From positions 2,993,501 through 3,057,500 of the forward strand of contig NZ_CP132543.1 of NCBI RefSeq assembly GCF_030845195.1: 64,000 nucleotides of DNA. Reading direction: 5' to 3'. The DNA is from Sanyastnella coralliicola (lineage in GTDB: Bacteria > Bacteroidota > Bacteroidia > Flavobacteriales_D > Sanyastnellaceae). Positions 25,531 through 35,668 of this stretch are shown one piece after another. Position numbers and translations under genes: made by a program. The notes beneath the pieces were generated by a model that saw only the letters and a list, made by a program, of their open reading frames with translations, made no database searches and was not told the origin of the DNA. Every line of letters starts with the position of its first letter. Positions within the stretch are counted from its first letter, which is position 1.

Positions 25531-26913
25531 ATGAATCCCGAAATCAACCACCTCAAATGCCCAGAATCCTTCGCAGATATGAAGGAAGGAAGTTTCGGTC
25601 GCCATTGCACCAGTTGTCAAACACCAGTGGTAGATGTGACTGATAAAAGTTGGGATGAGATCTATGCTATGCGACTGAAGCACGGAGATCATTTCTGTGG
25701 TGCGTTTACCGATGATCAGTTCAGAGACATTGCGCGTTTTCGTCGGCCGATTTCGTACGACCTGAAGAAGGGATTTATCATGACCTCTATCTTCCTGGCC
25801 TTAGGCGCGCAGTTACGTGGTGATCAAGGACTCGGGGATTTTGATCTCTTGAATCACTGTGCTTCGGATAGCGCAGAAGTCAAGCAAGAGTGCACCACAC
25901 TGGTCGGACGAATCCATAACGACAAAGGAGAGCCGGTGGAAGGAGCGCACATTTGGCTGAAGAGTAACCGCAACGTGAAGGCGGTGACCAACGCCATGGG
26001 TGAGTTTGTCTTGCATACAGAAAAGATATCCAAAGACCTCATTGGCGATGTATTGTGGACCCATGCCCCTGGACTGATGAGTCCGGAAATCATCTTGACC
26101 GAAGAGAACGTGAAACATGCGCGCTTCATGATTCACATGAAACGTTTGGTTGAAATATCTGAAGCGGTCATTGTCACCAATTCAGAATATAACCGCACAA
26201 GTTTAGCAGGGGTACCACCAAAACCACCTTCAAGTTACGGGGGTGTCGTTTCGTTGGAAGCGGAGAAAATGGACCGGAAGAGTGCACGGGAATACCGGAA
26301 GAACGAGAGAAAGAATAAAAGGAAGAGTAAGAAGCAAAGACGAAAGGAGAATCGGAGAATGCGGAGGGAGAATCGTCGAGGAGAAGGATTGCAAAATGCC
26401 ATTCACCTTGATTTCACCTCTGTAAAAGTCCATGAGCAAAAAGCTGTCCCTAACAAAGTCATCACCGGATGTGTGTTCGACGAAACAGGCGAGCCATTGC
26501 CATTCGCTAATGTCATTATCCGTGAGTTCAACTTAGGAACTGTCACTGATTTTGATGGAAACTATCGTTTTGAACTCTCCGAAGAAGCAATCAAAGCAGA
26601 TTCAATCATCGTCGAAGTGAGCTATGTTGGCTACGTCTCGCTAACGCAGACGTTAACAGATTTGGAGGCTGTCAACCAATTAGATTTCAAAATGGACGAA
26701 AACAACGCCCATATCTCCGTTGGTGCGGTGGTTTACATTGAACCAACAGTCGCCACGCATATATGTGGAGCTGGCGCAGGCCCAATCGACTTTATTGAGG
26801 GTAACTTTCTACTGCCGCAACCGGCTACCATCCCAGCCAAAGCAATGACCGACTTCAAAGAGTTCAAAGAAGAACAATACCGCAGCTTCATGCGCCAGTC
26901 TCTCTATAGATAG
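25531..26913 (+). CDS. Membrane protein with N-terminal Cys ribbon, two carboxypeptidase-regulatory-like domains and a basic linker
   Basis: 460 residues. N-terminal domain (1-70) has C26-x-x-C29 in HCTSCQTPVVDVTDKS, an element shared by many Bacteroidota membrane proteins. A membrane segment is near 82-96. Two beta-sandwich domains of carboxypeptidase-regulatory type follow: LVGRIHNDKGEPVEGAHIWLK (about 124-144) and VITGCVFDETGEPLPFANVIIREF (from about 307). Between them residues about 247-285 are almost all Arg, Lys and Glu. No enzymatic motif is seen. A strong hairpin lies 36 bases after the stop. Role unknown. Confidence 0.75.
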   Translation: MNPEINHLKCPESFADMKEGSFGRHCTSCQTPVVDVTDKSWDEIYAMRLKHGDHFCGAFTDDQFRDIARFRRPISYDLKKGFIMTSIFLALGAQLRGDQGLGDFDLLNHCASDSAEVKQECTTLVGRIHNDKGEPVEGAHIWLKSNRNVKAVTNAMGEFVLHTEKISKDLIGDVLWTHAPGLMSPEIILTEENVKHARFMIHMKRLVEISEAVIVTNSEYNRTSLAGVPPKPPSSYGGVVSLEAEKMDRKSAREYRKNERKNKRKSKKQRRKENRRMRRENRRGEGLQNAIHLDFTSVKVHEQKAVPNKVITGCVFDETGEPLPFANVIIREFNLGTVTDFDGNYRFELSEEAIKADSIIVEVSYVGYVSLTQTLTDLEAVNQLDFKMDENNAHISVGAVVYIEPTVATHICGAGAGPIDFIEGNFLLPQPATIPAKAMTDFKEFKEEQYRSFMRQSLYR

Positions 26914-26948
26914 GCTAAAACACATTGCCGTTCGTCCCCAAGGCAACA

Positions 26949-26999
26949 AACGGATGCATTAAGGACTCTCGAAATGGAAGGAGAGTCCACGCATCCGTT
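26949..26999 (+). other. Strong two-part stem-loop after the 25531 gene
   Basis: Outer arms AACGGATGC (26949-26957) and GCATCCGTT (26991-26999) pair without mismatch; inner arms GGACTCTC (26963-26970) and GAGAGTCC (26981-26988) pair without mismatch; loop of 10 bases. No T-run follows, so it is not a standard terminator. It may stabilise the mRNA 3' end or belong to a small RNA. Confidence 0.6.
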
Positions 27000-27018
27000 A
27001 AGTAGACAAGAGACCAAG

Positions 27019-27186
27019 GAAGAATAAATAATGAATTATAAATAGTGATTAATGAATTTGGGGCATTCGTAATTCATGATTCAAAATTCACCGCGTTCCG
27101 CAATCCGCGTTCCGCCTTCCTCGTTCCACATTCCACGATCAACGTTCCACGAACCACGCACCACGCACCACGCACCACGCACCACC
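27019..27186. repeat. Composite intergenic repeat
   Basis: AT-rich part (27021-27090) with GAAT/TGAA units resembling the cassette at 56.7-62.3 kb; then a GC-richer part with CCGCAATCCGCG and CACGCACCACGCACC tandem units. It fills most of the 328-base gap before the sigma factor gene. Nothing coding is seen. Confidence 0.6.
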
Positions 27187-27241
27187 TACTTAATTTTTTT
27201 TGTGTTGTAACCTTTCTCCTTTTTGTGCGACCTTGTATTTG

Positions 27242-27805
27242 ATGAGCACACCAACCACATCGAAACAGAGTGACTTCATGAAGGTTTACGAGCCTTTGCA
27301 TGATGGATTTGTTCGGTTTTGTAGCGCTAGAAGTTATGGCGTGATTGAGACTGATGATCTCGTGCAAGAGACGATCCTCGTGGCCTTTGAGAAGTTCGAA
27401 ACGATTCGAGACAAAAAAGCCTTGCTCGCCTTTATGATGCGAACGGCTTCGAATATCGTGGCAAGCAAAGCACGGAGATTGAAATTCCGTGGTTACTACG
27501 ATGAAGAGGCCTTTGAACGATTGAAAGGCGTAGCTCCTTCTGCCGATATCGCTGCAGACATCCACATTCTCTACCAATCATTGCGCAAGCTTCCGAATGA
27601 TATGCGGGAAGCGATTGAATTGTTTGAGATCGTTGGGTTCTCCATTAAAGAGATCGCAGAAATGCAAGATGCGAGCGAAAGCGCTGTGAAAGTTCGTCTT
27701 CACCGTGCACGCAAGAAGTTGAAAGAAGAACTCGCCCCGGTGAGTTCGCTTGAACAGGTGACCGCCTCACTGGCTATCCTGATCGGGTTGGGAAGTTTAT
27801 CATAA
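27242..27805 (+). CDS. ECF-type RNA polymerase sigma factor
   Basis: 187 residues from the ATG at 27242; an earlier ATG at 27200 lies in hydrophobic, Cys-rich frame without family character. Region 2 includes DDLVQETILVAFEKFETIRDK with the conserved helix that contacts core polymerase; region 4 has a helix-turn-helix in GFSIKEIAEMQDASESAVKVRLHRARKKLKEEL. A typical Bacteroidota ECF factor with no extra domain. The gene 12 bases downstream has one membrane segment and could hold it at the membrane. The target regulon is not evident. Confidence 0.9.
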   Translation: MSTPTTSKQSDFMKVYEPLHDGFVRFCSARSYGVIETDDLVQETILVAFEKFETIRDKKALLAFMMRTASNIVASKARRLKFRGYYDEEAFERLKGVAPSADIAADIHILYQSLRKLPNDMREAIELFEIVGFSIKEIAEMQDASESAVKVRLHRARKKLKEELAPVSSLEQVTASLAILIGLGSLS

Positions 27806-27817
27806 AAACGAATTAAG

Positions 27818-28675
27818 ATGCAAGTCGACATAGACCCTTTGTTCCAACATGTCCGGAAGCTTCCGCCAGAAGTTTCGTTAGAGCAAGTACAAGGGTATTT
27901 GGCCACCCCGGGCATTCCTGCAGGATCCAATTCATGGTATCACACATTAAAATTTAAGATGATGATCGGATTGATCCTGGGAGCAGCAGCATTGTTGTTG
28001 CTTCCATCACAACACAACGAGATTGGTGCTGTAGAGCCCGAACTCACCCCTGCTGTAAACCGCGTTGCTACTGTTGATCCTATTACACCGATCCAGGCGC
28101 AGCCACTCTCCTCTGCCACCCCACCAACGGAACCAACTTATCAGGAACCGGAGATAAAAGAAACCCCGCTCATGGTTTCTATGGAAGAAGAGAAAAAGGA
28201 GACGATTCGCTACGGTGAACACAACATTGACCGTAATGAAAACGACTACTGGAATAGCAACCCTGATCTACCTACCTATGATGACGGACTCAATCCGCCA
28301 TTGTACACTGAACGCAAACTGCCGGTAACGCAAGAGTTTAGCTTCAAGATCAACGCCACAGATGATGAAGACCATATTGGCGCAACGGTAGGTAAAGGAC
28401 GAGAGTATGACGTGCGCATCTCGCGCAACAAGCTCCGCTATCGTGACGATAAGGTGAAGCACCTCAAACTGGAATTTGCCGTTCCGGGCTGCGGTAGCTG
28501 CAACTGGAAAGAATTCAGAACGGTTGATCTCAAGGGCTTCGAGACCTATGAATATGGCTGGAAGATCGACGAGAATGGAAACATGCTGGAATTCTGGGAT
28601 CGCATTGATAACGGAGAGGTAAGCAGACTAGAGAATCTCACCCATTGCTGCAGTGAAGTAAAGGTGAGAAAGTAA
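27818..28675 (+). CDS. Single-pass membrane protein downstream of the sigma factor (possible anti-sigma factor)
   Basis: 285 residues. Cytoplasmic N-terminus of about 45 residues, one membrane segment (about 48-65, MMIGLILGAAALLLLPS), then a proline-rich periplasmic region and a beta-type C-terminal part with a CGSC motif (GCGSCNWKEF). The position 12 bases after the sigma factor and the topology fit an anti-sigma factor, but the N-terminus does not show the usual zinc-binding HxxxCxxC pattern. The call is by context. Confidence 0.6.
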   Translation: MQVDIDPLFQHVRKLPPEVSLEQVQGYLATPGIPAGSNSWYHTLKFKMMIGLILGAAALLLLPSQHNEIGAVEPELTPAVNRVATVDPITPIQAQPLSSATPPTEPTYQEPEIKETPLMVSMEEEKKETIRYGEHNIDRNENDYWNSNPDLPTYDDGLNPPLYTERKLPVTQEFSFKINATDDEDHIGATVGKGREYDVRISRNKLRYRDDKVKHLKLEFAVPGCGSCNWKEFRTVDLKGFETYEYGWKIDENGNMLEFWDRIDNGEVSRLENLTHCCSEVKVRK

Positions 28676-28722
28676 CCCGCGCTTCTCTTGTAGAATCATT
28701 TGGTTTTCAACGATTTCCCCAA

Positions 28723-28735
28723 TTCCGCGCTAGCG
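28723..28735 (+). repeat. Dispersed word TTCCGCGCTAGCG, copy 11 (intergenic)
   Basis: Exact copy in the gap between the 28675 stop and the tRNA promoter; the only intergenic copy in the window, which excludes protein-level selection there. Confidence 0.85.
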
Positions 28736-28792
28736 AAAAAGAAAAAATGACCTTTTCTTTCAGAAAGCTTGCAAGGAATAAAGAGAATAACA

Positions 28793-28800
28793 TATCTTTG
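28793..28800 (+). promoter_or_regulatory. -7 box of tRNA-Leu (TATCTTTG)
   Basis: Perfect TAnnTTTG, 25 bases before the tRNA. A GCTTGC element about 20 bases upstream could supply the -33 TTG. Confidence 0.65.
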
Positions 28801-28825
28801 CAGCCCCAAATTCGTGGGAATTAAT

Positions 28826-28910
28826 GCGGGTGTGGTGAAATTGGTAGACACGCTAGACTTAGGATCTAGTGCCGCGAGGCGTGGGGGTTCGAGTCCCTCC
28901 ACCCGCACCA
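28826..28910 (+). tRNA. tRNA-Leu (anticodon UAG), CCA encoded
   Basis: Acceptor arms GCGGGTG (28826-28832) and CACCCGC (28900-28906) pair fully; the discriminator A and the encoded CCA (28908-28910) follow. The anticodon arm CTAGA...TCTAG encloses a 7-base loop with UAG at 28860-28862. The GTTCGAGTC T-loop and a long variable arm are those of a class II leucine tRNA. Total 85 bases including CCA. Confidence 0.97.
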
Positions 28911-28930
28911 AATCGAATCTCAGGAAAAGA

Positions 28931-28959
28931 CGGCAGGCAATTAAGCCTGCCGACTTTTT
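28931..28959 (+). terminator. Intrinsic terminator after tRNA-Leu
   Basis: Perfect 8-bp stem CGGCAGGC (28931-28938) and GCCTGCCG (28945-28952), loop AATTAA, then a T-run at 28955-28959. It lies 20 bases after the tRNA and 19 bases before the tig ATG. Confidence 0.85.
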
Positions 28960-28977
28960 AAGAAGCAAACCCAACGC

Positions 28978-30336
28978 ATGGAGATCACGCGCAACCAAGT
29001 AGACGATCTAAACATCCGATTGTCTATTACCCTAGAGAAAGAAGATTACTTCGACAAGTACGAGTCTTCATTGAAGCAATACCGTAAGCAGGTAAACATG
29101 CCAGGATTCCGTCCTGGAAAAGTGCCGCTCGGATTGGTGAAGAAGCAGTACGGTAAAGCCATTCTTGCTGAAGAGCTAAACCGCGTACTGAACGATAAGC
29201 TTTACGAGCACATCGTAACAGAGAAGCTCAATGTTCTAGGAAATCCTATTCCGGTTGAGAATGACGACATCCAAGGAGATTGGAATGAGCCAGACAAATT
29301 CACTTTCGAATACGAAATGGGATTGGCTCCTGAAATCGACTTGGAGAAGGCGATGAAAAAATTGCCGGTACGCCATACCGTGAAGATCGACAAGAAAATG
29401 ATGGATACACACGTGACTGACCTTTCACGTCGTCACGGACAAGTTTCTGATGCTGACACAAGTGAAGAGAATGATCTTCTACTTGGAACGATGATCCAAC
29501 TGGACGAAAACGGTGAGATCCTCGAAGGTGGTATCATGAACGATGCAACCATCACCCTCGATAGCGTTGAAGACAAGAAGACTAAAAAAGCGCTGACTGG
29601 CGTGAAGAAAGACGACGAGATCGACGTAGATCCGCACAAGGTTTCTCGTAACCACGATGACCTTGGACGTATGCTGAACATCTCACATGATCAAGTACAC
29701 GACTTGAAAGGAAACTTCAAATTCCGTGTGAACGAGATCAAGCGTCTGACTCCGCACGAAGTGAATCAAGAGCTTTACGACAAAGTGTTCGGTAAAGACG
29801 AAATCAAGGATGAAGAAGAATTCCGCACGAAGCTTGAAGAGCAATTGGCTAGCATGTTCGAGCGTGATTCAATCAACCTTTACAAGCGTCAAATGAGCGA
29901 GCACATCATCGACAACCTCGATGTACAGCTTCCTGATGCCTTCCTGAAGCGCTGGATCCAACTTTCAAATGAGAAGCCAGTCACGGCTGAACAGGTGGAA
30001 GAAGAGTACCCAAGCTACTCGCGTTTCTTGCTATGGCAATTGGTAGAGGGCAAAGTGGTTGCAGACAAAGAGATTGCTGTGACTCCTGAAGAAATTAAAG
30101 ATCAAGCGAAAGCAATGATCGGTTCTCAGTACGCTCAATACGGAATGCCACTCGACGAAGAAATGCTTGAAAACTTCGCGAATAACGTACTTGGTGATCA
30201 GAATGAGCGCCAGCGTATCAACGACGTTATCAAGGAGAATAAAGTACTCGACGCACTCATGGAGCAAGCGAAAATCAAGGAGAAAGCCGTTTCATACGAA
30301 GATTTCCTTGAGCTCGCTAACGAACATTCCCACTAA
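28978..30336 (+). CDS. tig: Trigger factor, ribosome-bound peptidyl-prolyl isomerase/chaperone
   Basis: Binds nascent chains at the ribosome exit. 452 residues. N-terminal ribosome-binding domain with the signature MPGFRPGKVPLGLVKKQYG (about 41-59). A PPIase-like domain covers about 150-245, though its active-site residues are weakly conserved as in other Bacteroidota; the helical C-terminal chaperone domain follows. It is first in the order tig-clpP-clpX. No promoter box is seen between the tRNA terminator and its start. Confidence 0.94.
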   Translation: MEITRNQVDDLNIRLSITLEKEDYFDKYESSLKQYRKQVNMPGFRPGKVPLGLVKKQYGKAILAEELNRVLNDKLYEHIVTEKLNVLGNPIPVENDDIQGDWNEPDKFTFEYEMGLAPEIDLEKAMKKLPVRHTVKIDKKMMDTHVTDLSRRHGQVSDADTSEENDLLLGTMIQLDENGEILEGGIMNDATITLDSVEDKKTKKALTGVKKDDEIDVDPHKVSRNHDDLGRMLNISHDQVHDLKGNFKFRVNEIKRLTPHEVNQELYDKVFGKDEIKDEEEFRTKLEEQLASMFERDSINLYKRQMSEHIIDNLDVQLPDAFLKRWIQLSNEKPVTAEQVEEEYPSYSRFLLWQLVEGKVVADKEIAVTPEEIKDQAKAMIGSQYAQYGMPLDEEMLENFANNVLGDQNERQRINDVIKENKVLDALMEQAKIKEKAVSYEDFLELANEHSH

Positions 30337-30400
30337 GGCACGTTAATAAGCCGAGGAATCTTTGTGGCGATCTGCGCTTGTGAAGCTTTAACTTTTCACG

Positions 30401-30426
30401 GTGGGAATTGTTATCTAATTTCCCAC
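30401..30426. promoter_or_regulatory. 7-bp inverted repeat before clpP
   Basis: GTGGGAA (30401-30407) and TTCCCAC (30420-30426) with a 12-base loop, 20 bases before the clpP start. No T-run, so it may be a leader structure or protein site. Could be chance. Confidence 0.3.
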
Positions 30427-30446
30427 TTAGAAACAGATAATCAGAA

Positions 30447-31127
30447 ATGATCAATCGTAAAGAATTCCTCAAATACGCCGTGCATAACCACGGCATCAGC
30501 AGCCACACGGCTGATGATTACATTAGTCACGTGTACGGTCCTGAAAACATGACCCGCACCGTGATCGAAGAACGTAACATGCCTTTCCGCGAAGTAGATG
30601 TGTTCTCACGCCTCATGGCTGACCGCATCATCTTCCTAGGAACAGGTATTGACGACTACATCGCCAACATCATTCAAGCACAGCTGCTCTTCTTGGAGTC
30701 TGCTGATGCAACGAAAGATATCCAGATCTACATCAATTCCCCTGGTGGAAGTGTATACGCAGGTCTAGGTATCTACGACACCATGCAGTACATCCGTCCT
30801 GACGTAGCGACGATCTGTACAGGTATGGCAGCGTCGATGGGCGCGGTGTTGCTTTGTGCAGGGCACGCTGGAAAGCGTACAGCATTGAAGCACTCACGCG
30901 TGATGATCCACCAACCACTTGGTGGGGCGCGCGGTCAAGCTTCTGACATCGAGATTACAGCTCGTGAAATCCAGAAGCTGAAAGAAGAGTTGTACCGTAT
31001 TATCAGTAACCACTCAGGTCAATCATACGAGAAAGTATGGGATGACAGTGACCGTGATTACTGGATGAAGGCTGATCAAGCCAAAGAGTACGGAATGATC
31101 GACGAAGTTCTTGAGAAGAAATCATAA
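30447..31127 (+). CDS. clpP: ATP-dependent Clp protease proteolytic subunit
   Basis: Serine peptidase that forms tetradecamers and degrades substrates fed by ClpX. 226 residues, with an N-terminal extension of about 30 residues over E. coli ClpP. The catalytic triad is S130 ([11 protein letters not shown]), H155 ([10 protein letters not shown]) and D204 (SDRDYWM). It is followed by a strong terminator at 31184 and then by clpX. Confidence 0.95.
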   Translation: MINRKEFLKYAVHNHGISSHTADDYISHVYGPENMTRTVIEERNMPFREVDVFSRLMADRIIFLGTGIDDYIANIIQAQLLFLESADATKDIQIYINSPGGSVYAGLGIYDTMQYIRPDVATICTGMAASMGAVLLCAGHAGKRTALKHSRVMIHQPLGGARGQASDIEITAREIQKLKEELYRIISNHSGQSYEKVWDDSDRDYWMKADQAKEYGMIDEVLEKKS

Positions 31128-31176
31128 GTTTCCAAGGGTACAAGGGGCCTGAATAGGGCGCCTCACCCTAAAAACG

Positions 31177-31184
31177 TATCTTTG
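31177..31184 (+). promoter_or_regulatory. -7 box of clpX (TATCTTTG)
   Basis: Perfect TAnnTTTG whose last base is the first base of the clpP terminator stem. A transcript starting about 31190 would lack most of the left arm and so would not form that hairpin. Confidence 0.5.
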
Positions 31185-31220
31185 AAAGCTGTACATTATG
31201 TGCAGCTTTCTTTTTCTTTT
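31184..31220 (+). terminator. Intrinsic terminator of clpP
   Basis: Arms GAAAGCTGTACA and TGTGCAGCTTTC pair over 12 bp with one G-T wobble around a 3-base loop, followed by TTTTTCTTTT. It starts 56 bases after the clpP stop. Confidence 0.85.
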
Positions 31221-31260
31221 CGCCTAACGGCGGAAGACTAAAAGAGTGAAAGACAGTTCT

Positions 31261-32493
31261 ATGGCTGAAAGAGAGATTAGTTGTTCCTTCTGCGGAAGAA
31301 AGAAAAGTGAAGTGAATATCCTCATTGCAGGGATCACTGGTCACATCTGCGATCATTGTATCGATCAGGCGAATAATATCGTCCGCGAAGAACTAGCTCA
31401 AGAGAAAAATTCTCAGGTGGAAGCAAGCCTCACGCTGCAGAAACCAAAAGACATCAAGCGTTTCCTCGATGAGTTCGTGATCGGACAAGATGAAGCGAAG
31501 AAAGTCTTGAGTGTAGCGGTGTACAACCACTACAAGCGCCTCCTTCAACCCCCTGCAAAGAGCGATGACGACATCGAAATCGAAAAGTCGAATATTGTCT
31601 TAGTAGGTGAAACCGGAACGGGTAAAACCCTCCTCGCGAAAACCATTGCGAAGATGTTGAACGTACCTTTCTGTATCGCTGATGCAACCATCCTCACCGA
31701 GGCGGGTTACGTGGGTGAAGATGTGGAAAGTGTACTCTCACGTCTGCTTCAATCAGCTGATTTCGATGTTTCAGCGGCTGAACGCGGAATCGTATTCATC
31801 GATGAGATCGATAAGATTGCTCGTAAGAGCGATAACCCAAGCATTACCCGTGATGTGAGTGGTGAAGGTGTACAGCAAGCCCTGCTTAAGCTTCTTGAAG
31901 GATCTATCGTGAATGTGCCACCACAAGGTGGACGTAAACACCCAGAACAGAAACTCATTTCAGTGAATACCAAGAACATCCTCTTCGTTTGTGGGGGTGC
32001 CTTCGACGGTATCGAACGTGTGATTGAACGCCGCGTGAAAACGACAACCATCGGTTACGGTTCGAACGACGCTGAAATCGATATGTCAGGAAGCCTTCTA
32101 CGCTTCGTGGCACCAACAGACCTGAAAAGCTTTGGATTGATTCCAGAATTGATCGGTCGTTTCCCGGTGCTCACGCACCTCAACCCATTGGATGCCGACA
32201 CACTACGTCGTATCCTCACTGAACCGAAGAACGCACTGATTAAACAGTACGTGAAACTCTTCGAACTCGACGATGTCAAGCTTAGCTTCGAAAAAGAAGT
32301 ACTCGACTTCATCGTAGAAAAAGCAGTCGAATACAAACTCGGTGCCCGTGGCCTGCGCTCAATCTGCGAAGCCATCATGACCGACGCCATGTTCGAAATG
32401 CCAAGCGGCGACGGCGGATCATTGAAGATCACGCTTTCGTATGCGGAGGAGAAGTTTAGTAAATCGAAGATTTCTCAACTTAAAGTCGCTTAA
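31261..32493 (+). CDS. clpX: ATP-dependent Clp protease ATP-binding subunit ClpX
   Basis: AAA+ unfoldase that feeds ClpP. 410 residues from the ATG at 31261; an in-frame GTG at 31246 would add five residues. The zinc-binding domain has C8-x-x-C11 and C30-x-x-C33. Walker A is GETGTGKT (about 116-123); Walker B is in [11 protein letters not shown]. The pore loop GYVGEDVE and sensor residues in RFPV and GARGLRSI are present. Leader carries a promoter (31177) and terminator overlap. Confidence 0.96.
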   Translation: MAEREISCSFCGRKKSEVNILIAGITGHICDHCIDQANNIVREELAQEKNSQVEASLTLQKPKDIKRFLDEFVIGQDEAKKVLSVAVYNHYKRLLQPPAKSDDDIEIEKSNIVLVGETGTGKTLLAKTIAKMLNVPFCIADATILTEAGYVGEDVESVLSRLLQSADFDVSAAERGIVFIDEIDKIARKSDNPSITRDVSGEGVQQALLKLLEGSIVNVPPQGGRKHPEQKLISVNTKNILFVCGGAFDGIERVIERRVKTTTIGYGSNDAEIDMSGSLLRFVAPTDLKSFGLIPELIGRFPVLTHLNPLDADTLRRILTEPKNALIKQYVKLFELDDVKLSFEKEVLDFIVEKAVEYKLGARGLRSICEAIMTDAMFEMPSGDGGSLKITLSYAEEKFSKSKISQLKVA

Positions 32494-33040
<547 letters not shown>

Positions 33041-35668
33041 ATGGCTGGTAGTAAAACAGCATCGAAGAAGCCGGCGGAAACGCCGTTGATGAAGCAGTAC
33101 AACAAGATCAAGTCTCAGTATCCTGATGCCTTGTTGTTGTTCCGTGTGGGTGATTTCTATGAAACATTTGGGGAAGATGCGATCAAGGCCTCACAGGTTT
33201 TGGGCATCGTATTGACCAAGCGAAAGAATGGTGCAGCGGCTTATGTCGAGCTCGCCGGATTCCCGCATCACAGTCTTGACACTTACCTCCCGAAACTCGT
33301 TCGTGCGGGGAACCGTGTGGCGATTTGTGATCAGTTGGAAGATCCTAAAACCACAAAGAAAATCGTGAAGCGTGGAGTGACTGAATTGGTGACTCCAGGA
33401 GTAGCCTTGAACGATAAAGTGCTCGAGACGAAGTCGAACAACTTCTTGGCTGCTGTGACCTTCGACAAGCGCGCGCAGCAGGCTGGAGTGAGTTTCTTGG
33501 ATATCTCCACTGGTGAATTCCTGGTTGCTGAAGGAAGTACCGTGTACATCGACAAGCTCATGCAGAGCTTTAAGCCGAGTGAGGTGCTGTACCAGCGCAA
33601 TACGGATGATACATTCAGCAACGCTTTTGGCGATGGCTTCTACACCTACAAGCTCGAAGATTGGGTCTTTACGGAAGATTATGCAGAAGACTTGCTCTTG
33701 AAGCATTTCCAAACATCTTCATTGAAGGGGTACGGAATTGAAGAGCTTTCGCTGGGTGTCATTGCCGCAGGTGCTGCCTTGCACTACCTCGGTGAAACGA
33801 AGCATGGCGATACCGATCACATTCGTTCGATCAGTCGCATTGCCGAAGATTCGTACGTATGGCTTGATCGTTTTACGATCCGAAATCTTGAGTTGATCAA
33901 CTCGCCGCATCCTGATGCCACCACCCTTTTCGATGTGCTTGATCATACTGTTTCCCCAATGGGAAGCCGCATGCTGAAGCGTTGGATGGTGTTGCCATTG
34001 CGTGCGAAGAAAGACATTGAGTCACGTTTGAATACGGTGGCTTTTTGGGTCGCTAACGCGGAAGCGGCAGAGGTCATCTCTCGTGAAGTGAAGAGCATTG
34101 GTGATCTGGAACGCTTGATCTCGAAAGCAGCGACCGGAAGAATCAATCCACGAGAAGTGTTGCAGCTGCGTGATGCGTTGCAGGCGATTGAGCCCATCCG
34201 TGAATTCTGTCTCGACCAAGAAATCGAAGAACTTCGCCTCTTGGGTGACCAACTCAACTTGTGTTCGGTTATTCGTGATCGTATCACCGCTGAAGTATTG
34301 GAAGAACCACCGTTGCTCGTAAACAAAGGTGGTGTGATGGCTGATGGGATCAACCCAGAACTCGATGAGCTGCGTTCGATCTCTGCCAATGGCAAAGATC
34401 ACCTCATGGCCATCCAGCAACGCGAAAGCGAGATCACGGGTATTCCATCACTTAAGATTGCCTATAACAACGTCTTTGGTTACTACCTCGAAGTACGTAA
34501 CGCGCACAAAGACAAGGTGCCTGAGACATGGATTCGCAAGCAGACCCTCACACAAGCTGAACGATACATCACTGAAGAGCTCAAAGAACTCGAAGCGAAA
34601 ATCCTCGGTGCGGAAGAGAAGATCAGCGACATCGAGCAGAAGCTGTTTGCAGAGCTCGTTCAGGCCATCTCTGAATACATCGCTCCAATCCAGCTGAACG
34701 CACAGTTGATCGCACGCTTAGATAGCCTGATCTCCTTCGCCAAGGTGGCTATTCGCAACGGATATGTTCGTCCGTCACTTCATGAAGACCATGTCTTGAA
34801 CATCAAAGATGGTCGTCACCCAGTGATCGAACAGAACCTACCGCTTGGAGAGAGCTATGTAACGAACGATGTTTACCTTGACAACGAGCAGCAGCAGATC
34901 ATCATGATCACCGGTCCAAACATGTCTGGTAAGTCTGCCTTGCTCCGTCAAACAGCCTTGATTACCCTCATGGCGCAGATGGGATCATTTGTTCCAGCAA
35001 AGAGTGCAGACATTGGCTTGGTCGATAAAATCTTCACCCGCGTAGGAGCCAGCGATAACATCTCAAGTGGAGAATCAACCTTCATGGTAGAGATGAATGA
35101 GACGGCTTCTATCCTGAACAACCTCACTGACCGAAGCCTTGTCCTCCTCGACGAAATCGGACGAGGAACCTCAACCTACGATGGTATCTCCATCGCTTGG
35201 GCGATTGCAGAATACTTGCACCAAAACCCAAAGTCGCGAGCGAAAACGCTCTTCGCTACGCACTACCACGAGTTGAACGAGATGGCCGGAACTTTCGAGC
35301 GCATCCACAACTACAACGTATCGGTAAAGGAGCACAATGGGAAGATTATCTTCCTCCGTAAGCTCGTCAAAGGAGGCTCAAACCACAGCTTCGGTATCCA
35401 CGTAGCCAAGCTCGCCGGAATGCCTGTAGCCGTGATTGAACGCGCCTCGAAAGTCCTTAAACAACTCGAAAAGAGCCATGCCGGTGAACTCTCAGGCAAA
35501 GCCAAAGAAATCGCTGCCGACAACGACATGCAGCTCTCTTTCTTCCAACTCGATGACCCAGTCCTCGAACGCGTCAAAGAAGAAATCTTAGCAACTGATA
35601 TCAATACGTTGACTCCGGTGGAGGCGTTGATGAAGTTGAATGAGATAAAAAAGGCTGTTGGCGGTTAG
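33041..35668 (+). CDS. mutS: DNA mismatch repair protein MutS
   Basis: Recognises mismatches and small loops and starts repair with MutL. 875 residues. N-terminal mismatch-contact motif FYE at 39-41 ([12 protein letters not shown]). Connector, lever and clamp domains follow. The ABC-type ATPase has Walker A GPNMSGKS (about 625-632), signature SSGESTF and Walker [13 protein letters not shown] (about 701-712), then the ATHYHEL motif. It is MutS1 rather than MutS2 because the N-terminal domain is present. Exact dispersed word at 34051. Confidence 0.97.
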   Translation: MAGSKTASKKPAETPLMKQYNKIKSQYPDALLLFRVGDFYETFGEDAIKASQVLGIVLTKRKNGAAAYVELAGFPHHSLDTYLPKLVRAGNRVAICDQLEDPKTTKKIVKRGVTELVTPGVALNDKVLETKSNNFLAAVTFDKRAQQAGVSFLDISTGEFLVAEGSTVYIDKLMQSFKPSEVLYQRNTDDTFSNAFGDGFYTYKLEDWVFTEDYAEDLLLKHFQTSSLKGYGIEELSLGVIAAGAALHYLGETKHGDTDHIRSISRIAEDSYVWLDRFTIRNLELINSPHPDATTLFDVLDHTVSPMGSRMLKRWMVLPLRAKKDIESRLNTVAFWVANAEAAEVISREVKSIGDLERLISKAATGRINPREVLQLRDALQAIEPIREFCLDQEIEELRLLGDQLNLCSVIRDRITAEVLEEPPLLVNKGGVMADGINPELDELRSISANGKDHLMAIQQRESEITGIPSLKIAYNNVFGYYLEVRNAHKDKVPETWIRKQTLTQAERYITEELKELEAKILGAEEKISDIEQKLFAELVQAISEYIAPIQLNAQLIARLDSLISFAKVAIRNGYVRPSLHEDHVLNIKDGRHPVIEQNLPLGESYVTNDVYLDNEQQQIIMITGPNMSGKSALLRQTALITLMAQMGSFVPAKSADIGLVDKIFTRVGASDNISSGESTFMVEMNETASILNNLTDRSLVLLDEIGRGTSTYDGISIAWAIAEYLHQNPKSRAKTLFATHYHELNEMAGTFERIHNYNVSVKEHNGKIIFLRKLVKGGSNHSFGIHVAKLAGMPVAVIERASKVLKQLEKSHAGELSGKAKEIAADNDMQLSFFQLDDPVLERVKEEILATDINTLTPVEALMKLNEIKKAVGG
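34051..34063 (-). repeat. Dispersed word TTCCGCGTTAGCG, copy 12
   Basis: Exact copy in mutS, read as Ala-Asn-Ala-Glu, in the lever region away from catalytic motifs. Confidence 0.85.

Noticed and set aside
27200-27241. Upstream start of the sigma factor
   Set aside because: The extra residues are Cys/Leu-rich and lie in a low-complexity leader; the ATG at 27242 fits the family.
3471-31800. TTCCGCGTTCAGC sites near 3475 and 31780 as word copies
   Set aside because: They carry an extra base and encode a shared Ala-Glu-Arg-Gly-Ile peptide; probably chance.
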